From Phoronis australis (lineage: Eukaryota > Phoronida > Phoronidae): a DNA stretch of 24,464 nucleotides. The stretch covers positions 890,911 through 915,374 of the forward strand of contig NMRA01000073.1 in the NCBI GenBank assembly GCA_002633005.1. Reading direction: 5' to 3'. Position numbers and translations under genes: made by a program. This document shows, piece by piece, positions 1 to 10,000 of the stretch. Position 1 is the first letter of the stretch. Each line of letters begins with the position of its first letter. Below the pieces are notes generated by a model. It saw nothing but the letters and a program-made list of their open reading frames with translations, was not told where the DNA came from and made no database searches.

Positions 1-447
1 GGATGATTGGTGCACGCAATTTCTGTAGGAATTTTTCCGATTAAAAACGAGCTATTCTTAAATTTCTATGAATAAGCTCAGATGACCGTGTACAAATTAA
101 ATAGACAATTAGCATTCAATGGTTTAAGATAATACACCAGGCGACTAATTTACTTTCAAAACAGCACGCATAAAAATAGTGTACTTTGACATTTAATTGT
201 AATCTATACATTGCTCATAGCATTTAGCAATACATACAACGCAAAGAGGATAGATGACTGTTAGAATAACTTGAATATTTTGGCAACACGGATGAAACAG
301 CACAATGACGACACTGTCATTGTGCTGACATGCGCATTTGTTTATAGGCGGACATCGTTGTCGTTTCAGATTTCCTTCCTCGACTACATATGTTATATTC
401 CGTTGTTCCTGTCTTTCCACGACAACATATGTGACAACCCCTTGGAT
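1..447. other. 5' flank, no supported gene
   Basis: AT-rich sequence upstream of the small basic-protein gene. Open frames on both strands here lack ATG starts, codon bias or recognisable domains, and I see no convincing TATA box. It presumably holds the promoter and 5' UTR of the gene that begins at 448, but nothing in it marks their limits. Confidence 0.4.
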
Positions 448-1234
448 ATGTCCAACAGCAAATACACTCCCCAGACTCGTCGAGTTGGCTCCGCCAAGAG
501 AGACATGAACCCTCTTGGGAATCACTTGAAGAAAAACAGTCCGTTTCAGATGAGGTTAAAGGCCAATGAGTTATTGGATGGAAAGAAGCCGGATGTTGAG
601 GCGGTGAAACAGGAAAACTTAGCGCTTCTTGAAATGTCGAAAAACCAAAAGTAGGTGACTTAAGAGTTTACTAAAAGGGCGGCGTTCCGTGCTCGCAAGA
701 AACTCGCAAAAACGGAAGATCACGCCGGTCTGCGAGATATCGTTATGCATTACATGCCGAGCAAGCGACCACACTAGCTTTTTTCGCCAGTGTCTTGCGC
801 CTACGGAACGCAGCCTAGACATCGCGGGACTTTGTACGCGGAAATTATGTTGTCACGATGTGTACAGGTATTTGTATCGGCACAGACCGCGTTCAGTTAT
901 TAGAATCATAGTGTGTATTGCTACTGTTTCGTCCTTTCTTTGGCCATTTTGCTGTTGGTGGTTAAGCAAGTTATCGATGTTTTTTGGCTTTCAGAATACC
1001 AGCCATGATAAATATTTGTTTATCATATTCATTTCTTGAAACGATCGAGTCTCTTTTGAAGGTCGTTTATTAAAGTCCAATAATGGAGATTGAAATTCTT
1101 TGTGAGTACCCGACTTTAACGGTCCCTTGTAATTTGAAACAAACGTAACATTAATTTATTTCAGATTACCAGATATCATAGATTCGAAAATGACAAAGCA
1201 GGATAAGAAGACAACTAAGAAGAACAAGAGATAG
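448..1234 (+). CDS. Small basic protein, two exons, unrecognised
   Basis: Exon 1 is 448-650 and exon 2 is 1165-1234. The donor at 651 reads GTAGGT and the acceptor follows TTTATTTCAG. Joining them (203 + 70 nt) gives 91 codons ending in TAG, a predicted 90-residue protein. It starts MSNSKYTPQTRRVGSAKRD, has a predicted helical middle with ELLDGKKPDVEAVKQENLAL, and ends in a strongly basic tail, TKKNKR. No membrane segment or signal peptide is visible. The open frame continues upstream of the ATG, but that part does not look coding, so I chose ATG 448. I do not recognise the family. The basic tail would fit a nucleic-acid-binding or nucleolar protein, which is inference. Evidence for the gene is the clean in-frame splice and protein-like composition; 5' exons could be missing. 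Confidence 0.5.
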
Positions 1235-1823
1235 TGCCTGTGTCCACTAGGTAACTTCTTGGATGGGTGCAGTCAGTCAGTGCTGGTCCTCGCGAGCAAA
1301 GGGTAGACAGATCATGCATATATTGTGATATCTTGTGTTGACTTGCGTGCTGTCGCTTAAGTCGCAAAAATCTAGACTCACTGAACACATTCCTGTGTTT
1401 AGGAAACGAACCAAACTTTACTCAAGACTCGACTCGAAAAAGAACCAACCACATAGTTAGCTTTTCAGGCTTTACTGGACGCGTTAGTTCAAACGTTAGT
1501 GGTGTCTCGAGTGATGTTTGGCGACAAAGCTTGAGAAATGTAATCATTAATCTTAAGGCGAAAGAACCAAAATCCATACTGTTCAAAATACGTCTTTAAT
1601 ATTAAAATGTTTTGGTTGAAGCTTTAAGGAAACTGGTCGTTAATTATTTATTAATTTTAATTCCAAAAGGTAAGCAAGTAGCTGTGATAGAAATTGTATA
1701 TAAACTAGTTTCTGTGGTCGTTTTAAGCAGAGCACGATTGTGTAGTTCTCTCACACCTATGGCCTATATCAATTGTAAATGTGTTGCCATAACGTCCTAC
1801 TGTTGTAACGTGACGTCATTGTT
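1235..1823. other. Non-coding stretch after the small gene
   Basis: Probably the 3' UTR of the preceding gene followed by spacer. No domain-bearing frame is visible. A perfect CRE-type palindrome, TGACGTCA, lies at 1811-1818 beside the repeat copy that begins at 1824. The first good AATAAA on the plus strand after the gene is only at 2528-2533, so the transcript end is unclear. Confidence 0.35.
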
Positions 1824-2060
1824 CATGCGCGCACCCAGCCTTTAATATGGGGACTCGAATTTCTGGCGATGAGGACTTTTTACTGACAAAAAAGGACTAA
1901 AAAACGGGGTACCACTTTCAAAACTGTGACCTGTGCGTCTACACCTTTTTAGTGGACTTTTGTATCGTTTTCTAGGACTTTTTGTTTCTCTGAGGCGGAC
2001 ATTGTTTTGCCCAACTCTCCAAATAGGGGCTCATTGGAGCCGCCCGAGTACCCCCTGGGT
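1824..2060. repeat. Dispersed repeat family, copy 1
   Basis: This segment matches, at a diverged level, the segment at 13345-13560. Both begin CATGCGCGC(A/T)CCCAGCCT, run into ATGGGG, then share a T-rich core with TTAGT(G/A)GACTTTT, TTTTTGTTTCTC and AGGCG(G/A)AC, and end near a G- or C-rich stretch. Two unlinked copies in the same orientation 11.5 kb apart indicate an interspersed element. No terminal inverted repeats or coding capacity are evident, and the exact ends are uncertain. Confidence 0.55.
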
Positions 2061-3440
2061 TCGCGCATGTTGTTTTATCAAGACTCTGACTTTCATGTAA
2101 CGGGCGTAACTTCAACTCTTCCAAATTTCGCGGTATCTCGTGTCATGAATAACCAGAATCTCGTCATTCAAATGACTATGTTAATTAAACATTTTATTTT
2201 TCAGTTAAATTAAGCGTTTTTCATGGTTAAACCTATTTGTTAGTCATTTTCTCATACACCTTATAATTGTGGTAGATTCCAGCAGAGTGACATAATTTTA
2301 TTTACCAGAGGTCTTGGATATAGTAAATTGTTGTACATACGAAAGTTAACTATTTTATATTTTGTTCATTTTTGAAACAAATAAGTTTATTTCAAGTGTG
2401 CCAAATTTTTATTTGTTTTGCACTGCGGGATTGTGGTATGTTAAGGTGGGTTTAATTTAGCGATTCCTTCGTCGTACATACGTGTACTGTGTTCATTGCA
2501 ACTGAAATGTGGTGCTACTTCTGAGGAAATAAAACACGATAACATTTCATTAAACGGTGTATTTTTTCACTCTTTGCTATTGAAGGCTTCATAAATACGC
2601 GCCTGAACTCTAGAGAGCGATCTTTATATCACCTGTATCCACCATGTATGTTGAACTCATTAATCTTTGGTTTTGAGCTCCGATATAGTTCCACAGTGTG
2701 TATACAAAACCTGGTGTGCACAGTATAGAGAGTCGGAGACTTCAAAAACCTTGCACGAACCGGTTTCTAGAAATTTTTTTCCACCTCATTACTCACGACC
2801 ATCGCAAGTTGCTTAAAAAGAACACCAAATCATGAGTCACTCCAAATCCACGAACCATTGCTATGTGATTACTATGAACTGACAAAGGAATCTGTACATC
2901 GGATTCAATGGTTTGCTCCTCTTGGAACCATTCTACCCAGATATCTTCGATGTTTGTTCTCAACACTTGCACTTCGCTAAGATCCAATTTCAAGTGTCAA
3001 ATTCGGAACACGGCGCAATCGTAACGAAACTCTGGCAAAGTATAGGCTCTCCCGCGATAACCCAGGCGACCGGCAGTGGCGCTGCACACTACGACTCCCG
3101 GTTTCCGTCGTCTGCTTCACTGTGCAATGAAGAAAATTACTTCATTATTTAAAGAAAATGGAATCTGCGTGGCGATAAAAAAACAGAAGCTAGTGGTAAG
3201 ATGTGAATTTTAATTGAAGCCTTAGTGAAACTCTCTTTGTCAAACCTTACTTAAGACGATTTCCAAAGCAATCGCGTCATTAATGCCAACACAAAAAAGA
3301 CTATTTTAAATACAACAAATTTGTTACGAACTGATTGCACAAAATATAAAAAGTATAATAAGCATTACAAAAAGAAGTAGGTTTCGCGCGCAAACGCTGT
3401 GGACCATAAACAAGTAGGTCTCTTATTACCAAAAAAATGA
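2061..3440. other. Gene-poor spacer
   Basis: Mostly AT-rich sequence without a supported gene. It holds a plus-strand AATAAA at 2528-2533 and a possible isolated minus-strand exon around 2797-2990 that ends at a GTGAGT donor. No partner exons can be placed for it. Confidence 0.35.
2797..2990 (-). other. Possible isolated exon, unknown
   Basis: On the minus strand an open frame of about 65 codons has a protein-like composition (for example EDIWVEWFQEEQTIESDVQ). Its 3' edge meets a good donor: complement of 2797, then GTGAGT. There is no ATG; a TGA lies directly upstream of the frame, and the only nearby acceptor-like AG is near 2977. No homologous family is recognised and no second exon was found, so it may be chance or a decayed exon. 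Confidence 0.2.
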
Positions 3441-3444
3441 GTGA

Positions 3445-3525
3445 AATCGTGGTGGAGTAGTGGTGAACCACGTGCGCTCTATCAGCCAGGTCGTGAGTTT
3501 GAGTCTGTGATCATTGCACTTTTTT
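3445..3525 (+). repeat. tRNA-derived SINE-like element
   Basis: Pol III-like internal promoter boxes are visible. An A-box-like TGGTGGAGTAG is at 3450-3460. A B-box-like AGTTTGAGTCT at 3496-3506 differs from the consensus by three transitions. The start-to-start spacing is 46 nt, in the range of tRNA-derived promoters. A T run follows at about 3520, as in a Pol III terminator or SINE tail. The segment does not fold into a convincing intact tRNA, so I call it a SINE head. Confidence 0.45.
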
Positions 3526-3589
3526 ATGTTTGACACGTTCTCCATTTTTTTCTTTTTATTTGCCTTTTTTCTTGGATAATACTTCAGGA

Positions 3590-3800
3590 ATCAAGGAAAA
3601 TGCTTGATTGTTAGAGGAAAAAAACAAAAAAAAAAACATTCCTGGGCGGGAGGGGGGTCGCCCCCTCCCGACCTCCCCCCATTCGGTGCTATGCGCATCT
3701 AATCGTGCTTTGCACAAATGTTTTCAGACAAAATTTTGCCCCCCCCCTTATGATATCCTAGATCCGCCACTGTGTCTGGCCTGTTGGATGTCGCACAATT
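3590..3800. repeat. Low-complexity, repeat-like tract
   Basis: An A-rich run is followed by a G/C-rich imperfect palindrome near 3645-3680, a C run near 3740 and the string CCTAGATCCGCCACTG. The composition differs sharply from the flanks and looks like the end of a transposable element. No TIR, target duplication or coding frame supports a specific class. Confidence 0.25.
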
Positions 3801-4022
3801 AAAATACTGCTGGTGTGCGGGCCAGTCACGTTACCCATTTTGATTATACGATAATTTAATTTTGAATATCTACCTCTACGAAAATCGACAGATTCATAGA
3901 TGATAACTAGTAGTTGTTATATCTGCAACTGTACCGCGTTAAGAAAAACTGAATTAGAACTTGAGTGAAACAAATATTATTATCTGCCTCTAAAAGGTAG
4001 CGCTACGATGGAGGACTCATTG

Positions 4023-4389
4023 CAGCCTCAAGATGGCGCTGATAGGTTTAGCCATTTCAGGCTTGGTTGTGGGAAATACATGTACTTTGTGCGCAATGAT
4101 TGGCGTCATTAAAACAAAGGCAGGTTTCAATTACTTTCACAGGCGTTGTGCTAGTCATGAAGCTGAGAAGGCATTGTTTTGGTTCGCGGTTATTTTAAAT
4201 TCCTTTTTATTAATAGTATAATAGAAATCAATATGTTTTCGAATCAAAACACATCATTTTGCAATAGTTGACACCTTAATTTCCTGCATCATACCGTTAT
4301 TTTTCATTTTTATTTTATAGGCCCTACTGCAGATATTTTCAAGCGTCAAATAGCTAACCCCCCGGCCGATCAGAGCCATCTTGAGGCTG
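4023..4389. repeat. Segment with 24-bp inverted ends (MITE-like)
   Basis: The left end at 4023-4046 starts CAGCCTCAAGATGGCGCTGA. It is mirrored at 4366-4389 with only two or three mismatches over 24 bp, leaving a 367-bp unit. An ATG-started 62-codon frame (4033-4221) begins inside the left arm and encodes two hydrophobic stretches, but it resembles no known protein. No clear target-site duplication flanks the arms. Both arms contain CAAGATGGC, which also resembles a YY1 site, so a paired regulatory site is an alternative to a small DNA transposon. Confidence 0.4.
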
Positions 4390-4420
4390 AGGGACGAGGC
4401 TGGACTGTTCAATGAACGAT

Positions 4421-4604
4421 CACGTGACTGGGAATTTCCCTGCCCAGATCATGAACAGAATATCCCGTGGGATGGCTTTTAAACTACATTACAGGCGCGA
4501 ATAATGCTGCTAGATTCCAATTGTAATTTTTTTATGATAGACAGCCTTCAGTTTGTCGATCACTTACTAGTCATTTTGCCTCCCACGTGACCTATTTCCA
4601 GGAA
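4421..4604. promoter_or_regulatory. Upstream cluster: E-boxes, kappaB-like and STAT-like sites
   Basis: Within 184 bp there are two CACGTGA E-box-like sites (4421-4427 and 4584-4590). An 11-bp palindrome, GGGAATTTCCC (4430-4440), fits the Rel/NF-kappaB consensus. TTCCAGGAA (4596-4604) fits the STAT consensus. Each immune-type site lies within a few bases of an E-box. The cluster ends 85 bp before a TATA box and lies upstream of the ankyrin-caspase gene, which it probably controls. Function is inferred from motif matches only. Confidence 0.4.
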
Positions 4605-4688
4605 ATTGGTCAGGGCTACCGACTATCAGTCTCATGGAAGACCACATCAAGCAGGTACTCTAGTTCAACAGAAAGCACGTAACCTGTC

Positions 4689-4696
4689 TATAAATA
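4689..4696 (+). promoter_or_regulatory. TATA box of the ankyrin-caspase gene
   Basis: TATAAATA followed by G matches the TATA consensus. It would place a transcription start near 4720, giving a 5' leader of about 350 nt before ATG 5068 if no intron intervenes. Confidence 0.4.
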
Positions 4697-5067
4697 GCTA
4701 TTTGTATGGAGCCAGAGATCAATAGTGTACAAACACTCCTACCTGAGGGATTCCATATATCACGAACCTCTTCCGTGGCGTTCAGCTAGGATTCCCGAAT
4801 CACTGAATTGCGGTCGTCCATTGTACGTAGACTGCCTGCGGTTACCGGAATGCCTTCGTAACGCAGAAACAGCAGTTCAATTCAATGGCAAGACTGCTGT
4901 GTACCGCTGGCAGCCTTGATTCAACCGTCGTTATCATAAATACTACAGGGTGGGAAATGAGCCAATATGAATTCCGCCGACCGCCGAACGAATCATGGAC
5001 CTGGAAGCACTCAGGGTGACGCACAGTACGTGTTGCGTCTTTTTCGTCCAAGAAGTGATTTAAGAAG

Positions 5068-7072
5068 ATGAGTAAAATGAGTAATACAAAGGATCAGTCG
5101 TACACTGAAGGCCATCCTGAGGACCATTACGTCGTGGCGTTGACGGATTTAGCTCAAAACATGAATGAAATGAGAAACACGTCTCTCATCGTTGCTTGTA
5201 AAAGAAATCACGAGGATCATGTAAAAATTTTGCTTTCTTCGAATCTCGACGACGTCAACCACGTCAATATCCATGGTGAAAGCGCTCTGTTCGCCGCGAT
5301 CAGGAATGAAAATGAATGTATCGTCATAGCGCTGGTTGAAGCCGGGAGTGCCGTGAACATTCAGAATAATTCTGGTGACTCTCCGCTAATGGTCGCCTGT
5401 GGCGTAAAGAACCTCAACATTGTTAAAATCTTGCTGCACCAAGGTGCCGATGTCGGTTTGATTAACGATCGAAACGAAACAGCCCTTCTTATAGCGATTA
5501 CGCGCTGCAGTGTTCCTATTTTGGAACTTCTCGCTTCCCGTGCTGGAAGCTCAGTGGTGAACTTTCAGCTTGAAAACGGCAATACACCTCTGATGGAGGC
5601 CTGTAGGGAGAACGCGGGATTACAAATTGTTCAAGTTCTTCTTGACAACCACGCACGTGTAGACATGACAAACAATTGCGACGAAAATTCTCTCTACATG
5701 GCTATTAGATCTGGGAATACGGAGGTTGTGAAGATCTTGCTTGATGCCGGATGTGCGGTAAACATTGAGAATCGGGATGGAACGACGCCACTAATAGAGG
5801 CGTGTAAGCAAAACCTTGACGTAAGAACTATTACCGACATAATAAGCAAATGTCACGTCGACTACATCAACAAAACTTCCATGAAAAGTGAAAATGCTTT
5901 GATGAAAGTCGTTCGCCATGGAAACACAGAAATTGTGCGACGCCTCATTGACGCAGGCCACAATGTTGATATACTTAATAATGTTGGCTACACCCCATTG
6001 CTGGTTGCATGTGAGAAGAATTTCACAGAGATAGCCATTGTACTGATAGATAAATGTCACAAGGGTTACATCAACATAACATGTCTAGAAAATGAAAATG
6101 CTTTGATGAAAGCTGTTCGCAATGGAAATTCAGACCTTGTTAGACGTCTTATTGCTGCTGGATGTTCAATGGACATGCGCAATGATAGTGGCTACACCCC
6201 ATTGCTGGTTGCCTGTGGAAATGACTCCACTGAAATAGCAATTATGTTGATTGAAAATCATGTAGATGTTAACACATTAGGCCCGGAAAATGAAAATGCC
6301 CTTTTCTCAGCTGTCTCCAACAACAATGCGTTTGTAGTTAAAAGTCTCATTGAAGCTGGAATTGACGTTGATGCTATCTGCGATGTGGGGATAACGCCAC
6401 TTACGCTGTCTGTTTTGTATTCTAATCATGACATCGCCAAAATTCTTATCGATGCCAACTGTGACGTAAATGGTGAGGCCACCGTTCTGTCACCGTTAAT
6501 GGCTGCTGTGCTGGGAAAAGGTGATGCTTTGCTCAAAAGTCTCATTGGTACCCAGTGTGATGATAGCAATGGACATCCTTCAGACACATTGAATTCTAAA
6601 CAAAGAATGGTGAGTTCTTTAGTTGAGGCTGGTGCCGATGTTTCCAGGATCGGTTACCATGGCCTCACCCCCCTTATCGCAGCTGTTGATGCGCAAGCTG
6701 TTAATGAACCCGTCGTTACATCACTTCTTAATTCCAAAGGCATCAACGTTAACTATGTTTACGACAATGGAACTTCTAAGATGTCTGCAATACATTTTGC
6801 CGCTGCAAGGGGCCATGTCCAATGCATCAAAAGCCTCATTGCGCGCGGTGCGTGTGCTGCAGGTACAGCTGAATACTGTGGTGAAGACAGCTGGACTTTG
6901 GCTCATTTCGCTGCCGCGTTTGGGCACACAGAATTGCTTCTTTATGTTAAGAATGAGCTGACGGACATCATTGACATTAAAGCAGTGAATAGCGCAGGAA
7001 AGTCACCGCTGGATTTGGCACGTGAGAAATGCAACAGGGGGGCTGTTGAAATTTTGTCGACGGAATTGCCTG
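5068..7072 (+). other. Exon 1: ankyrin-repeat array
   Basis: A single 2005-bp exon encodes the whole repeat array, unlike the short exons after it. The donor reads CCTG then GTAAGT. If this intron is retained, translation continues 14 codons past the junction codon to a TGA at 7117-7119 and gives a 683-residue ankyrin-only protein. Two neighbouring two-repeat modules are close copies with a 204-bp period (from 5890 and from 6094). A third, looser copy begins at 6292, showing growth of the array by duplication. Ankyrin repeats bind other proteins; the partner is unknown. Confidence 0.85.
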
Positions 7073-10000
7073 GTAAGTGGACCGCGTTCATTTTGACATC
7101 TGATCATATGAGTCATTGACTAGCCCACGCTCACTTTAATGGTAAAGTTAATTTTTTTCTACTGTGAGAAGACATTCTCCCAGTGGCCATCACTGTTCAC
7201 CACCTCGACGCTTCCGGTCCTATTTGGTCTACTATGCAGAGCTGGTAATCCGCACGCGACGTAACTTGCCAACCAACATAATAACCAGCTGTCCTTTACT
7301 CTTGCACTTTAGCTTAATTCAACCTTATAATTAATGCAGTTGACGTCGCCAACTTTTCGTGCTGTCACAAATGCACAGCATTCTTGGTCAGGTGACCTGC
7401 ATTTTGCATATTTCTGACAAAAACAAAACGGGCAGTTTTGGCAGTGTATTTATATGTCTCGTGTTATCCACATGTAATTGTTTAATAGACTTTGTTTTAC
7501 CAATCAAAAGATTAAACAGTTAAGCAGCTCCATTCCAGCCAGGACCGTCATTTAATTGTATACCTGCCTGATATTAGCTGACCCATTCTCTTCCCCCAAG
7601 TGGTTTCAGGTGGTCCACCAATCAGTTTAGCGTTTTATTGTTTGTGTTTCATCATAGGTAATCAACCCTGTGTTTCTCATAAACTTCTCTGCATCCTGTT
7701 AACTACGGAATAGGTATCATAGAAACTCTCTGAATTTTACAGAAATAGATCTACTGTTGTCGACTGTTACAGTTGTACAGTCGAGTCAGTGGAAACTGAT
7801 TCTAACCCAGTCGTTAATATTTGATCGTGAGACGGGAATTTCGTGCATATTCATGAACTAAGTTGACAAGGGGAAAGCCGCCCAAAGTGGGACCTCAAAA
7901 TCTAGACTTCGATGAACTTTTTTAGACGCGAAAACATCGCAAAAATACATACCGAGACATCGACATTCATCGCGAGTGAAGTTCTAGGCTACACCAGCTT
8001 TACTCGCGATACGTTCTTGCATCTATGGAACACGGGTCAGATTAATTCTGGCGTTATGTTTATGAGTTAAGTAGGTGAACAGAATGAACCGAAAATTGTC
8101 ATTTTTTACATACACTCATATCGAGCAATAATACTATATTATTTTTACTTTAGAAACTGCATCTGGGCCGACTCTATGGCACGACGACGAGAAAAAGTCA
8201 GACAATGCATGTAAGTTAGAGGCATTTCTCTCTATAGACCTTCGGCGGCCTTTCTTTACGGTTCTCCGTGTAAGTACCACTTCTTCATCGATGATTTTGG
8301 CACCAGTCTTCAGATCACTCAGTTTACAGCTGAGTCGATCAGAGCTACGTGGTGTGCCCACGCACCTCTGAGCTTATAATGCCAGCCCGCACTTGGGACA
8401 CTTATTCTTTCACAGCGGTGCTGTCACCTGTAGAGTATTGTAGCACTGAGATAGATCGAGCGATCCATCTTGATTAGGCACTATTGGTCTTATTAGCAAC
8501 TTGCCGCCTATTGTTCTTTCAGGTGAGAGCAACAGAACAGAGTCAGATAGCGAGAAGTCTGGACAGCAATATTCCCAGTCAATCGATATTCCTTACAGAA
8601 TGAAACATCCATGCGGTTTGATCATTGTTGTCAACAACAAAACGTTTCACCATTTGGGCAGACGAGTCGGCAGTGACAAGGATGTTGGTAAATATTTAAG
8701 TGGCTACAAACTGACATTCTGTGAAAGAAGTGAATTTTATTTAAGATCACTTCCGGCCATTAAACTGTAGAATTGGTCTCAACTTGTTCCTAGCCAATAC
8801 ACAGTCCGGCCCTATTTTGTGACTGTTTCATACTACTGGACACTGGAATCTGCGAGTGTGCGATGGGATTTTAGTCGGGTTACAAATGACGACCTAGCGG
8901 TTTTCATAGCCGTGTGGCACAGGCTGGATAAAGTTGACGTGTTGCCCTGACGGTAGCCGCGTTTCCTCGTCCACGCAAAACAACAACGTAAAAGATTTTC
9001 CGAAAATGCTGTCTTGTTTCCGAAAGCTAGGTCTTCCATTTGCAGCCATTCACAACTAATACAAGATCAACCATCCCGGGTGCACACACACAAGGTACGA
9101 TACAACAATAACTAAGATTGTAATACTCCAAGTCGAAGTTCCAACAGATGTACAGACTACCTCATCGCGGTTATTGTTGTTACGTACGTCGAATTACATT
9201 CTGTGTGCACATGGTGGAAGATCGAAATGTATGTATGCCTAGAATTGAAACCAAGGGCTTTAAACGATGACACGCAACATGATATATGCCGACAAATATT
9301 GATAGGCTTCAAAATTACAAACACGTTAGAATGTCATTTTCTGCATTTTAGAACGAGTGGTAACCATGTTTTCAAAGCTGGACTTTCAAGTGAAGGTGCA
9401 CACAGATTTGACGGCTACAAAAATCGAGGACTGCTTTGAACACTACCGTCGCCAACGTCTCAAACAGTTCAGCTGTATTTTCGTCTTCGTGATGAGCCAC
9501 GGTCTGCAGAATCACATTTGTGGAGTTGACGGGAACAGTGTTCCTATCATAGACATCACAAGCAAATTCAAAGCAGAACGATGCACCAACTTGCGAGGGA
9601 AACCCAAGTGTTTCTTTTTTGTTGCCTGTCAGACCACAACCCATAAGATGGTGGATGGTCGTTCGTAAGTATATGTCATTTTATAAGTTTTAGGATGCTT
9701 GTCAGCTACCTGGAAGCTTTATTGAACTGCCCAACATAGCAAACGTTCTAAATTGTATAGTAACCTGAGGACGCTGAGAAGTACTTTGGTAGACAAGTCG
9801 ATAGTACCAATGAGCACGCAACTGACATTTCAACTTTGAACGTTCAAAATGACGGGATGTTATCAAGTGTATGTTAAATGACATTGATGCGAGTTAGAGT
9901 GAGATGTGCACGTAACGGAATTTGTCTTCACATCAAACCATTTCAGTTTTAGTTTGAATGGTTTCCTACACTGTAAATCGAAATTTCTGAATTGAAATGA

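Noticed and set aside
3445-3525. Functional tRNA gene
   Set aside because: Internal promoter-like boxes are present, but I could not fold an acceptor stem and anticodon arm, so a SINE head fits better.
5791-6927. Antisense and shifted frames inside the ankyrin exon
   Set aside because: These are shadows of the strongly supported ankyrin reading frame.
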